Shown here: in pieces, positions 10,454 to 21,865 of the stretch
How the letters are laid out: each line of letters starts with the position of its first letter
Position numbering within the stretch: position 1 is the stretch's first letter
Origin: Pseudomicrostroma phylloplanum
Taxonomy: Eukaryota; Basidiomycota; Exobasidiomycetes; Microstromatales
Assembly: GCA_039545275.1 (NCBI GenBank)
Contig: BCHS01000010.1
Coordinates: forward strand, 558,001 to 622,000
Length of the DNA: 64,000 nucleotides
Reading direction: 5' to 3'
Program-made: the position numbers and the translations under genes
Notes under the pieces: model-generated
What the model saw: the letters and a program-made list of their open reading frames with translations, nothing else
The model's database searches: none
What the model was told of the DNA's origin: nothing

Positions 10454-13327
10454 ATGCCTGTCAGTCGACGATCTCAAGCGGGCGGGTCTCTCTTGGGTCA
10501 CTTTCAGCCTACAAAGAAGACTGTAGGCACACCAAACAAGGATGTCAAGGGCAAGGGCCGGGCGGCGGCCGAGGTGGGCACGGCTGCTAGAGCAAGCCTT
10601 CCCACCACCAATGTCACCCAGAAAGGGGTGGATGCATCGGTTGATACGATGATAGCTCGACCTCAGCAGACCTTCGCAGCACAACAGACTAGCGCTCGCA
10701 GTACTCCCGTCCCCGAGGCCTTGACCCCTTCGCCGTCAAGGTCGTCACCCGCACCAGCCTTGCTGGGAACGCCGTCTAGCAGCCGCCTTTCATCAGCATC
10801 CCCACCGCCAGAGCTGCTGCAAGCGACGCACAAGTCTCCGGTCTCTGTACGAGAGGACCCCGACAAGGGCAAATTCTACCTTATGATTTCTTCTCCGAAG
10901 AAGAAGGGGGCCTCTGCTTCGCCGTCACAGCTGCAGATGCCTACACGGACGCCCTTCCATCTGCGTGAAGGCTCGCCCTCGCTGGATCGCACCCCCATGC
11001 GTGAAGCTCCGGCCCTGACTCGCCAGCCTCCATCGGCTCCCAAGAAGAGGCATGCAGATGAGTCTGCCCTGGAGAGGCTGAGAGTGCAGAACGACGAGAG
11101 CCCATTGCCGCATGATAAGAGGCGGCCTTCATACAAGGCCTTCGGAGCAAGTCAGGAGGCAGGACTGTCTCTAATGGGCATGACCGATTCGGGCGACGAG
11201 AGCTTCAGCCATTCCAGAAAGAGCAAGCGGCCGAGGTATGATGATGGGCAGCTGTTGTCAACTGGCTCGGCTTCCTCGTCTGATGATGAGCTGCTGATCA
11301 CACCTCGCAAGGTGCGAGAGCAGCCTCCAAAGGGCGTATCGCCCGCCCCCTTCGCTACGCCTAGCAAGGCTGCGAAGTTCGACGACCCTTTCTCGTCTAC
11401 TCCACGAATAAAGCCAACCCGATCTGCTGGCATCTTCTCCTCACTTATCAAGCCGACCAGCGTAGGAGAGCCGCGGCCAGCAACGAGCTCAGACGAAGAC
11501 AACCCATTCCTCGACTCAAGCCCGGCGGCCTCTTCTTCATCAGTCTTTGCAGCTACTGAGTCGAATGTAGCCTCGGGCATCCCAGAGGCAGGGTACCGGA
11601 TTTCTTCAGCTCTGCCACTGCCTCCTCATTACAATTCTCTTTACCTACTGCATACCGGCATTGAGCATGCCCTAGTGGTCCATCTAGCCACAACGGGTCT
11701 GGCATCTTCAAGCATCGACTCGACCTTTACAGACTCAATGGGGCAGAGTGTCGTGCGCTTGCCGAATCTGATCACCTACACTGCCCTGCGTCCCCTTGTT
11801 GAGCGCACGGCAGGCAGACGCTTGGGTCCGGTAGAGCTGGCGCGCTTGATGTATCTCTGGTCCAACGGACGTCTCCCCTCACAAGACGCATCACGAGGCG
11901 CATCGAATGCTCCCGTGACACCTGCTGGCAAGGAGCAAGAGGCTCTTTCTGGTCTTGGGTTCATCCTAGCACGACAACGCTCCCTCGACGCTAACGGCCG
12001 ACGCAAGTGGGACTGGAGCCTCGGTATCGAATTGACGATCAAGCGAGCCAGGCGGGAGGTCACTCCGCCTCTTCAGGTATCATTTGGCGGCAGCAGTGAG
12101 AACGGCGGAGCGAGCGTGCAAGTTCCTAGCACTCCCCCTTCCTCGGCTAGAAGTAGCGGCGTTGCTTTCGGACTGGAGACTCCCCCATCTACTCCATCAG
12201 GCAGCAAGCGAAGGAGAGAGGCAAGTGGAGATGGCTCCCCCAATGTCGGACGGGAGGGCATGTCGCTTGTGGCTCTCTGGAACAATGGAATCGAGGAGCG
12301 CAAGAGCGAAGTGGGACGCAGGCTGCGAGCACTCTGCGCGAGCGAGATGGAGGAATGGCTTCAGAATGGAGCGACTACGAATAGCCGTGGCGATTTGGAC
12401 GAGAGGCCTTCCACACCCGAGCCATCTACACGGAGGGCAGAGGTTGGTGCAGGCGGCCTTCTGACGCCTTCTGCGACTCGCCCCGAAGGAAGACGCAGTC
12501 GCTTCGTCAAGTTTGACGAAGATACCCTTGGAGGCGAAGATGCTGTGCCACTGGTTGAGACCGAGGGCGAGGACGAATTGCAAGAGTGGAAGCTGCCGGC
12601 CGAGGGAGAGGTGCTCAGCGAGTGGCATCCCCGCTTCAGTTTGAAGGAGGTCAAGGCAGTGCCCTGTGCTATCCTGCCCAATCTCAAGGACGTAGCTGAT
12701 GTACCTCATCTCATCGGAGGGAGCCGAAGTCGAGAGACTGCCAGAGAGCCTGTGCCCGTCGCAAGCGAGGCTGCGACCCCTCCCATCGCCTCGAGCTCAA
12801 CGGCAGCGGCCACTCCTTCCCGTGCTCAATCCCTCATGGACCGCATCAAGGCCAAAGAAGAGTCAAAGCGCTCCTCTCTGCAAGCTCGAGCTGGCCTCAA
12901 CTTCCCTTCCAGTGGGAGCTCACCTGCCTCTGCCTCCGGAATTGCTCCTTCTACGAGCGACATGATGGCCTCCTTCAAGCGCCGCGCCACCCTCAGCAGG
13001 CTCAACGATGTAGCGACAAGTCTGCACATGCTCTTTGTCACCTCGAGCGAGACGGCCTCTCCCCTCTCTCCCGGCAATGGGAGTGGACCTCTGCGACGCT
13101 CCCCGATCTTGCCTCTCTCAACGGTTCTCACATCTCTCTCCAAGAGCAGCCGAGTCACACTCAGTACAGCCGAGGCGAGGGGATGTATTGACCTTCTTGC
13201 ACAGGTCTGCCCTGGGTTCCTGGACGTGAGGACTGTCGGTGGGAGGGAGTGGGTGAAGATTGGTGAGAGTGGAGAGGTGGGGCTCGGTGAAGTGAGGAGG
13301 AGGGTCAAGGCTGAGCTTGAGAAGTGA
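10454..13327 (+). CDS. CDT1: DNA replication licensing factor Cdt1
   Basis: A single exon of 957 residues. The first 380 residues are disordered with many SP/TP sites (possible CDK sites) and KKRH/KSKRPR basic clusters that could act as nuclear localisation signals. The middle domain (PPHYNSLYLLHTGIEHALVVHLATTG, LPNLITYTALRPLVERTAGRRL, ELARLMYLW, about 380-550) matches the Cdt1 geminin-binding/MCM-regulatory fold. The C-terminus has the conserved SLMDRIKAKEESKRSSLQ helix (about 795) and a winged-helix domain (RRATLSRLNDVATSLHMLF to REWVKIG) that in other Cdt1 proteins contacts MCM2-7. Cdt1 loads the MCM helicase on origins with ORC and Cdc6. It is longer than yeast Cdt1 because of disordered insertions. 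No convincing PIP-degron is visible. Confidence 0.88.
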   Translation: MPVSRRSQAGGSLLGHFQPTKKTVGTPNKDVKGKGRAAAEVGTAARASLPTTNVTQKGVDASVDTMIARPQQTFAAQQTSARSTPVPEALTPSPSRSSPAPALLGTPSSSRLSSASPPPELLQATHKSPVSVREDPDKGKFYLMISSPKKKGASASPSQLQMPTRTPFHLREGSPSLDRTPMREAPALTRQPPSAPKKRHADESALERLRVQNDESPLPHDKRRPSYKAFGASQEAGLSLMGMTDSGDESFSHSRKSKRPRYDDGQLLSTGSASSSDDELLITPRKVREQPPKGVSPAPFATPSKAAKFDDPFSSTPRIKPTRSAGIFSSLIKPTSVGEPRPATSSDEDNPFLDSSPAASSSSVFAATESNVASGIPEAGYRISSALPLPPHYNSLYLLHTGIEHALVVHLATTGLASSSIDSTFTDSMGQSVVRLPNLITYTALRPLVERTAGRRLGPVELARLMYLWSNGRLPSQDASRGASNAPVTPAGKEQEALSGLGFILARQRSLDANGRRKWDWSLGIELTIKRARREVTPPLQVSFGGSSENGGASVQVPSTPPSSARSSGVAFGLETPPSTPSGSKRRREASGDGSPNVGREGMSLVALWNNGIEERKSEVGRRLRALCASEMEEWLQNGATTNSRGDLDERPSTPEPSTRRAEVGAGGLLTPSATRPEGRRSRFVKFDEDTLGGEDAVPLVETEGEDELQEWKLPAEGEVLSEWHPRFSLKEVKAVPCAILPNLKDVADVPHLIGGSRSRETAREPVPVASEAATPPIASSSTAAATPSRAQSLMDRIKAKEESKRSSLQARAGLNFPSSGSSPASASGIAPSTSDMMASFKRRATLSRLNDVATSLHMLFVTSSETASPLSPGNGSGPLRRSPILPLSTVLTSLSKSSRVTLSTAEARGCIDLLAQVCPGFLDVRTVGGREWVKIGESGEVGLGEVRRRVKAELEK

Positions 13328-13969
13328 GGGCGAGGGACACTTGGGTGGTAGTGGATATCTGCTTACACCTGCTCCAATTGGCTCTGCCTGAGTAGTATTG
13401 TCGACGCACTTTGCCTCATTAGAAGTACCTTCCATCCGCGCAGCGTCTTTTCCATTCTCAACACTGCACATCACGCCTCGCGCACTTTGTCCCTACTCAT
13501 ATCAATCCGATCCTCATCATCAGCATCAGCATCATCTACATCGTATCCCTCCGTCTGTCCATCTCGTGTGCCTCTGAGTAATCTTACTGTTTGTTCAAAC
13601 CGCCCAAATCTCCCCCGCGCCGCTTCTTTTTCGGCGCTTAACCCCGAAGAAGTCGTGCGTAGACGCGCAATCCCCGAGACCGAGACGGAGAGTCGAACGA
13701 TCGGCGCCGGCCGAAGAGAGTCGAGTGGAATGGATGACCTCCACCTCGCTTCCCGCCCGCAGGACCGCCGCCGCCGAGTGCCGATTGCCGACTGGGGATG
13801 TGTGTCTTGCGTGCCCTGCTGGGAGGGTCTAGGGACAGGAGCTTCTGCTCTGCTCAGCTTAGAAGGATCCAGCTGGTTGGTTTGCTTCTCTGCTTCCTAT
13901 CGCTACAGCTTATATCTGAAGCTTGATCGCAACTACATCCAAAGCCACACCGAGACTGAGATAATCAAA
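13328..13969. other. Intergenic region between CDT1 and the aldo-keto reductase gene
   Basis: 642 bases. It contains a short CATCAGCATCAGCATCATC tract near 13,514 and a purine/pyrimidine-rich leader ahead of the AKR start. The 210-residue frame here has no conserved features. Confidence 0.4.
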
Positions 13970-15158
13970 ATGTCGATCTCACAGGAAAAGACGAATGTCA
14001 AGATCGTGAGTGCTGACCTCCGGCTTTGGTCGCTGGCGAGAGGCACGAACATTGCTGACTGGTGGTGGATCTCTTGTTCTGCAATGTCAGGTGTTTGGCA
14101 CGATGACCTTTGGTCGTGAGGGTGAGTAGCTCTGGTCATCCATCAGCTGGCTGCGCTTCGTGCTGACTCGTTCTGTCTCTGTTCCTCGTCGCCCACCAGG
14201 CGTGGAGCAATCCCGTGTCCACTCCCTCAAGGACTGCCAAGCCATCCTCGACGTCTTCAAGCAACACGGGCACATCGAGCTCGACACTGCGCGCATGTAC
14301 GGTTCCGGCAGCAGTGAGGAGTACCTTCGCGATATGGGCGTCGAGGCTCAAGGTTTCAAGGTAGCCACAAAGGTCTTTCCTTCTGCTCGTATGCCGAACC
14401 GACCTGGAGACTGGACACCGTATGACCATACTACGGATGGTGTACAGAGGGCTCACCGGGACTCCTCCAAGGCTCTTGGAACGGATAAGGTCGATCTGTA
14501 CTACCTCCATGCGCCCGACCGCGAGGTGAAGCTCGAGGAGACGCTCGCCGCCATCAATGACCTGCACAAGGCTGGTCATTTTGAGCGCTTCGGAATCTCA
14601 AACTACAAGGCCGAAGAAGTAGAGCAGATCATCTCCATCTGCTCCGAAAAGGGGTACGTCAAGCCCTCGGTGTACCAAGGCTTGTACAACTCTATTGCCC
14701 GCAGCGCAGAGAAGGAGCTGATCCCCATGCTGCGCAAGCACGGCTTGAGCTACTACTGCTACAATCCCCTCGGCGGTGGATTCTTCACTGGTGCTATCAC
14801 TGCTCCGGACGACGAGGTGGAGAAGGGGAGCAGGTTCGACGCGAGCAAGTGGCAGGGCGCCTCGTACAGGAAGCGATACTACCGGGACGAGTACTTCAAG
14901 GCCCTCAAGATCGTCCGGGCCGCCTCTGAGAAGGCACGATTGACAATGGCAGAGGTGGCGCTGAGGTGGATGCAGCACCACTCGGCCCTCTCCACCAAGG
15001 AGCACGGAGATGCGATCATCATTGGCGCTTCCTCCCTCAAGCACATCGAGGCTAACCTGGTAGACTTTGAGAAGGGGCCCTTGCCGAGCGAGGTGGTGCA
15101 GGCGGTGGATGAGGCGTGGAAGATCGTGGAGCCCAATGCTCCGCCCTACCACTTCTAA
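13970..15158 (+). CDS. Aldo-keto reductase, aflatoxin B1-aldehyde reductase (AKR7) type
   Basis: Three exons: 13970-14005, 14091-14121 (31 nt) and 14200-15158, for 341 residues. The fold is a TIM-barrel NADPH-dependent oxidoreductase. VFGTMTFGRE starts the first strand. ELDTARMYGSG supplies the catalytic Asp and Tyr, FKVATKVFP the Lys and YYLHAPDREV the His of the AKR tetrad. IIGASSLKHIEANL near the C-terminus is the cofactor phosphate-binding region. YNPLGGGFFTG matches the AKR7 subfamily. Such enzymes reduce dialdehydes and other reactive carbonyls in the cytosol; the physiological substrate cannot be told from sequence. Two very short N-terminal exons of 36 and 31 nt are unusual but both junctions keep the frame. 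Confidence 0.92.
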
Positions 15159-15412
15159 TCAGCAAGAGCAGAAAAGGCAACGGTGTATGATGAGGAAAAC
15201 TTCCGGGCAGGACATGGATGGAGGGGTCCACTGTGCATTGCGAAAGTTACTACGAGCCGCCGAGACAGGTAATGATGATGAAATGGAGAAGTTTTGGAAC
15301 GCACAATTTCCTCGCAGCAGACCTGCCATCGCAAGATACTCTGATTTCGCTTCCGACTTTGCCCGTGCACTTGCCAAATGAAGGTTGCTGTCTCTCTTGC
15401 CGCCCCGTCTCC

Positions 15413-18400
15413 TCACATGCCCAAGAAGCTCCTCCGCTTCCCTACACCCTCTCTTTCTCCTCCATCCCTAAACGTGCTATTCCTCGAGTCGTACGAAGGC
15501 AGCGCCGTCATCCCTTCCACGACCGTAGACCCATCTCCCCAGCTAGTTGAATCGGACCTTCCCGAACTACCATGCCCATGTCCATGTCCGCTTCCACGCC
15601 CATCACTGTCGCCCGCTCCACCCGGGACTGCGCCCGCACCCCCGCTGCCTGCAGCGCCGACGCCTCCGAACTTTTTGACTTCGATTGTCCCCGCTAGGTC
15701 TGGCCCCGAGTAGGCCATGAGTGGCCAGTGAGGGTGGAAGGCAATGGAGGCCATCGCGGGTGTGAACGAGGAGAGGGGCTGGTCGAGCATAGCCGGTGGG
15801 AGTAGCGCACTCTGCTGGTTCCGTGCCCCGCCCTGCGCTAGTTGCGAGTGGGCATGATGGTGTTGCTGGTGCGCGTGGGCGTGGGTGTGCGCACTCTGGT
15901 GGTGCTGCTGCGAAGAGTGATTCAGAGCGGCCGCTGCCGGGCTGTTGGCCGAGAAGTGGCGCACGATGGGGGCACTGCCGCCGAGGGGCTTGAAGGGCTC
16001 GGTGAAGCAGGCGTGGTGAATCGTCTGAGGTGTAGAGCCATTCCACGTCGAGGGGCCGTTCCTTGTCTGTCGCGGGGTTGACGCAGCGGCGAAGACCTCT
16101 GCTCGCTCGTGGACAGCGAAAGAGGAAAGCTTGCCTCTTAGCTGACCTCCTAGATTTGCCTTTGAGATGGACGAGCGGCCTCGGATGTCCCACAGACGAA
16201 CTTCCGAGTCGTCACTCGCTGAGACGAGCTCGCGGTTGCCGTGCTTCTGCAGGTGGACCTTGTGAACCCAAGTGCGATGTTCGGTCCAGAGTCGGACAAG
16301 GCTCGCCTCGGGTGGGTTACGACGATCGTACACCCCCACTGTTCCATCGCCGAATCCAGCCACGAAGATGTGCCCGATGTCCGCCTCGGACGAGATGGAG
16401 GTGACGCAGCTCGAAACTCGAGTGGGTATATCGCAGACGCACAGCTCACGATGAGCGTCCCACACTCGAATGACACGGCTGTCACCACCGGCCAGAAGGT
16501 GGCCGGTGACCTGCTGCCAGTCTGCTACGAGACCGCTGGGGAAGTGACTTCGCACCAGATCAGGCAGGGCGCGGAAGGAGCTGATCAGCTCAGGTCCGCG
16601 AGTATCCGGGATCCAAGTCGGACGATCGTAATCGCGGTAGATGCGCACGTCTCCCTCTGCAGACCCGACGAGGAGCAACCCATCGGCTTCTTCGTTGATG
16701 AAGAGTGTCGATGTAATGTTGGTGCCCAATGGATTGCCGTTGTGGAACCTGCTCAACAGTCGAGCCTTCTCCCAGTCCCAGACGGACACGACGTCGCGCT
16801 CGCTTGCAGTGACTAGGTGGTTCTCGAACTGATGCATCACCATCTGGTAAGGCGGCGCTCCGTTCCTCATCGTAGAGACAGGTTTTGACCAGGCATTCTT
16901 CGAGGCTGGCTCAGCTTGGGCTTGGGAGTCGCTGACAATGCGCTCATTGCGTTGCCTCTTCCATGTCTGGACATTGTACTTGACACTACCGGGCTCCTCG
17001 GCCTCTGCAGGCTTCATCTGAGGCTCACGGTAGTACTCGCTGCACCAGCTGAACAGCCGGCTCTTGAGTGGCAGTGTGTCTCGAATATCGTCGTTGCCCA
17101 AACCTGGGTCAGTGAGAAGGACCTTCATCGCAGATCGGCCATTGTTCGGGCTCGTCATGGGAGTGCTACCAGCAGAGGATGCGCCGCCTACAGATGGGTC
17201 AGCAGCCAGAGAAGCTCGATTCCGGAAGCGCTGGAGGTCGACTGAAATGAGCGCCGCGAGGGCATCTGCTACTCGGACATCGAAGACCGAGCCTCGTCGA
17301 CTTTCGTCTCTCTCCGGAGTCCCATTGCCTGCAGTCCCAGTGCCTGCTTTACTGCCCCCTGTGGGCGTGTTGCGCCCACTATTAGCAGCAGACGGCGACC
17401 GGGCAGACGTCTGTTGAGTCTGTCGTCGAGCAATATGTGCCAGGCTCTCCGCCGAGGCTGAGCGACGTGCTAGCAGCGCGGCGGCACTATTGGCACTGCT
17501 TCCACCAGTTGGTGAGGTGGGCGTCGATGCTCCTTCTCGCAGGGCATGCAAGGACGCTTCCCCTGCTTTGTGTGTGAAGGGAGAGACGTAACCTCTGACG
17601 TTGTAGCGAGGCGTCGGAATGCGGGGCGTCGCAGCTGGGCTGTATGGACGCTGACCAGCTGTGGGACCTCCCTCGGCAGGCGAGCCGGGGTCAGGCGAAG
17701 GGATGGAGCTAGAGGGTCGAGAGTACCCAAGTGTAGCAATGGTCTTGACAGTTTGTGCGAAAGATGGTGCTCTTTTAGGTTGGTACGGCAATTGACGACT
17801 ACTTGCGCCATTGATTGCGGCTTGACCAGACGCATCAGCGTCTCCGAAAGTGGTGCCATGTGGGCTGACCAGCCCCTCAGATGCTGAGGGCATACCGTGA
17901 GCAGTGGGAGAAGGCGGTGCGAATGCGAAGTAGCCGTCATTTTCGCCATTGCTGACGACAGTAGGCAAGACGATCCGATTCAAGGAGGCATCTTGCGCAC
18001 CCAAGGACAACCCTGCAAACCTATTGACGGCGCTTTCGCCAGAGCGAGCAACATCGCTCTCGAGCAAGAGGGCCAAGACGTAGTCGACGACAGTCTTGGC
18101 CATCGATGCTACTTCGACGTGGCTGTCGGCAGCTAGGTCAAGAAGGGATGCGAATAGCGTTGAGAATGCTGGCACATTGCCGATGTCTTCTTCAGTCAGC
18201 CCTTCTTCGAGAGCGAGCTTGCTCAGAACTCTTGAGAGCGTGGGATCGTCTCCTGTCTCTTCTTCGCCCGTCGTTGTGTCTGCCTTCGTGGAATCTTGGG
18301 CCTCACCTGTAGCCTCTTCTACGACGCCGAGGCCTCGGATGCCTGAGCCACCCTTTGCAGAGTCTGGTGCATTCGCAGTAGGTTGCTTCTTGCCTCTGCG

Positions 18401-21400
18401 CACCTCGCGCTCCTCCGCGTCGAAGTAGAGGTATGCCGCGAGGACAAAGAAGCCCTTGTACTCTCTCACGACTGCGCTTAGGGCAACGACGACTTCCTTG
18501 CGAACCATTGGCGAAGAGTCACCACGTGCAGAGAGCATTGCAATGGCAATGCCGAGCTCGAGACTACGTTGCGCAGACTCTTCCAGGTTGAGAGCCGAGC
18601 CAGTGCCTAGACACCGCTGTCTCGGTCCACCGCTGCCACCAGGCCGGCTTGAGCTAGAACTCGAGGAGGCAGAGGTACCCATAGAAGAGACAGGGTCAAA
18701 GGGATCGACGCTGCTGCCGCTAGCTCCAAGTAGAGTGCCCAGAGCATACAGAACGGCCGCTCGGACCTCGGGACTGACATCGCCGAGCATATAGCAGAGC
18801 TTGCCGTGAGCGTCCTTCTTGATACCCAGCGCTTTGCCCTCATCGCTTCCATCCCAAAGCTGTGCCAGACACAGGGCGCTCCACTGTCTGAGGAGGAAGT
18901 CGTCATCTTCGAGGTGCTCCAGGCACGAGTCCATTGCATCTGTCTGCTGCAGACATGCCTGCTGGCCGGCTGGGAAATCTTGACAGAAGACGGACAGGAT
19001 GAAGGCGCACATCGCCCTGTGCTCGCTGACGTTCGGGATGGGTAGCGAAGCTTGGCCTCCTTGTCCGCCCTGCCCTCCAGCCTGCGGCTGCTGGAACGGA
19101 CTGAGGACGCCCACAAAGTAGACGAAGCCATTGTCCCGCAGAAGATCGTTTTGACAACTTCGATCTACCGCCAGGATACGAGCCCAGATGTAAATCAGCA
19201 CCGGCTTGAGATCGACGGCGGGCGACTGCAGTAGCTTGAGGACATAAGGGAAAATTCCGATGCTGAGTGCAAGATTGACGGCACGAGGGCCAAGGTCGAG
19301 GAATTGGCTGAGGAGGATGAGGGCCCGGAGACGATGCACTTGACTCAGCAAGACCTGCAGGACGATGGGCAGCTGATCAGGTGGATCCAAGACATGCCTC
19401 GTACTGTCTTCGTCGTTGAGCCCATCTCCTGCTGCATCTACCAGATCGTCGCGTATTCCTCGGAAGGCATCGACCCTCCTCCGCCTTCCCTGCCTGCTGA
19501 CACCCCCTTGGCCAAGCCAGACTTCAAATGCCTTCAGTTGCTCGCTGAAGAAAGTACTGTGTCGGTACTCGAACGCTGCGAGCTTGAGGTCCATCGGCGG
19601 TCCTCCTTCATCTGCTATCCTCTGAGCCTTCTCTTTCTCCAGAAGCGTTGGCAGCTGCGCCAGACACTGGTCGACCGCAAGGTCCCAGCTGCTCCAGAGT
19701 GGATGATTGTGAGTAGCCGGCAGCTGAGGGTGGCTCATCGGCGTGCAGTGGTAGAAGCGCATGATCCTCTCCGCTAGCAAGAAATTTCGCAGAAGAGCAG
19801 CAACCATCAAGTCATCTCGGAAAAGCCTTCGGAAGATAGCTCGAGGTAGGACAGTCCAAGCAATGGTATCCGTGATCGCTGTGAAGATCCAGTTGAGTTC
19901 TCCTAGAGGCGTCCGGCGATCTTGTAGCCTGCCAGGAATGTTCATGACCATGTCCACGTTGAGCTTCGAGGGCAGAGGGTTCTGCAATACGAACCAGCGC
20001 AACGAGATCTCGATGGGCGAGGTCAGGCAGCAGGTGAAGAGGTCGGCTGGCAGCTCTGGGTTCATCGGCAGGATCTCATCGGGAGCGCAAGCAGCCAAAT
20101 GAATGCTCTCCCGCAATGGGAAACGCGTCTCGCTCTGTTCCTTTTCCCTGTCTCTTGCGCCGCCTCCTGCCTTTGCCTCCTCCTCAGCTCTGCGATCGGC
20201 TAGCTTCTTGAAGTTGACGACTACGTTGCCCGCGGCACTTGCATCCCAGACGAAGATGCAGGGGTTGCCCAGCCAAGCTTGCAGATCATAGAGTGTAACG
20301 GGTATATACTGGGTGTAAGCCTTGTTGAAGACCCAGATCTCTCCGCCTGGGGTGGGCTTGGGAACTCCGTATCCGTTGTAGTAGAAGAGTACCCTCTCGT
20401 CCTTTGCAGTACGACGCAGGGCAGTACAAAAGCGCTTTGTTTCCTCGACGATGGGATCAAGGTACTGCTTGTACCTCGTCTTCATGCTCAAAGTCTCGAA
20501 TTGAGCTTGTAGATTCTTCCCAATAGCTGGCAGGGCTTTGGACACTTCCAAGCTGGAAGGGTCCATCCAGCAAATGAGCTTTGAGCAAGGATTTGTCTTG
20601 GACACATCGGGAGGGTCGACACCAATATTGAGACACATGACCAGTGCAGCGGTGACTGTCCGTAGCCGCTCCCTCATCCTCCAGTCGGGCAGGTCTAATG
20701 TGGAGCGAGACTTGGGATTACCTCCCGTGAGGTGACGTTTGGAGAACCAGTGAGTCATGTAGGGAGACTGATGTCGCAGGACAGTGAGCGAGTGAGGCAG
20801 GGAGAGGGGCCATCAGTCTCAAGCTTGCAGCCTTCGAAGGTTGCCATGCTACTTACCTCTGTGACCGCATAGTCCTCCGGCTCTGGCTGTAGCAGGTTGC
20901 CATGCCGCCTGCCGCTACTCGTGGAGAGGTCGTCGTCATCGTCATCATCTGCTGTCATCTCCTCTGCTCCGACTTCGCTGTCGTTATCATGGTACATGCC
21001 GCCATTGGCAATCAGGTAAGACTCGCCGTAGCTAGAGTCTCCTATGGCATATGGCATCAGAGAGGACGAGTCGGCTGTCGTGTGCGCGTAATTGCCGGCT
21101 TGGGAGGGATGTGCGAAATGTCCGCTCGACATAATGGTGAGATTTCGAGGGTCTAGCGGCGATTGCGAGGAACGATGCGAGGACGAAGGCGGCCCGGCGG
21201 AGGTGGAAGGATCAGTGGAGGATGTATTCGAGTGCCGGTCGTGAGGGGTCTGATGATGGGACTGGTTGGAAGAGTGATCATGCTGCTTGTGCTGCTTCAA
21301 GGATGATGATGACTGTTGCTGTTGACTTGAAGCGGACCGGGTAGGAGCAGCCCCGGCGCTGGACGAAGAGTAGGAAGACTCGGAGGGGAAGTGATGCTGA

Positions 21401-21474
21401 CCTCCGTTGCTCGATCCGCCGCCGCCGCCTGGGCCTGTGCGGGTGCGCTGGGACCGAGGTGACGTTGTTGCCAT
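15413..21474 (-). CDS. KOG1: TORC1 subunit raptor (Kog1/Mip1)
   Basis: Two exons, 21474-20857 and 20767-15413, give 1,990 residues. Exon 1 encodes a low-complexity, Ser/His/Asp-rich 206-residue extension. Exon 2 begins with the raptor N-terminal conserved region: SPYMTHWFSKRH, then LNIGVDPPDV, CSKLICWMDP and FYYNGYGVPKPTPGGEIWVFN, the caspase-like domain that recruits TOS-motif substrates. Armadillo/HEAT-like helices follow (for example FILSVFCQDFPAGQQACL). A long disordered linker and seven-blade WD40-type repeats lie from about residue 1500 (ENHLVTASERDVVSVWDW; LLAGGDSRVIRVWDAHREL; ELVSASDDSEVRLWDIRG). Raptor is the substrate-binding scaffold of TOR complex 1. It is longer than human raptor (about 1,335) because of fungal linkers. 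Convergent with the AKR gene (254 bases apart) and divergent from LAS1. Confidence 0.95.
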
Positions 21475-21865
21475 GACTATTGGCAGTGGCTTCCGCAGCA
21501 GCGCATCTGGTAGGGATGTGCGATGGAGTGTGAGGCTGCTTGAGTGAGTGAGATGAGCAGCGTGAGGAGGAGCGAGGGATGTAGGTGCCGCTACGAAGCA
21601 ATGGTCCAGGCGCAAGTCTACCGATCCATCGATGCTGGTCAGGGCGTGCGAGTGCAATGGCCGAGGTGTCCAAGCGGGGAGACGCAGATTGGCAGATGCG
21701 CGCGGTCACCCCCAGATTCACACTCCGATCGACGTCCATCCCACTTCCGCCGGCAGAAGAAATTGACAAGGCAACGACGGAAAGACAGAGAGCAGCAGCA
21801 TACACCAGCAGCAGCAGCATACATCCACCCATCATACCACCACCACCAGCGCATCTCCCTCGACG
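21475..21865. promoter_or_regulatory. Divergent promoter region between raptor and LAS1
   Basis: 391 bases separate the ATG of raptor (21474, minus) from that of LAS1 (21866, plus), so both promoters must lie here. It contains CAG/CAC trinucleotide runs at about 21,795-21,855. A second ATG-free frame extends raptor upstream but has no support. Confidence 0.5.

Noticed and set aside
10454..10500. PIP-box-like LLGHFQ near the Cdt1 N-terminus
   Set aside because: The required Gln three residues before the hydrophobic position and the TD pair of a PIP-degron are missing.
15603..16193. Minus-strand frame of 196 residues inside the raptor WD40 region
   Set aside because: Off-frame shadow of raptor exon 2; Arg/Pro-rich without conserved motifs.
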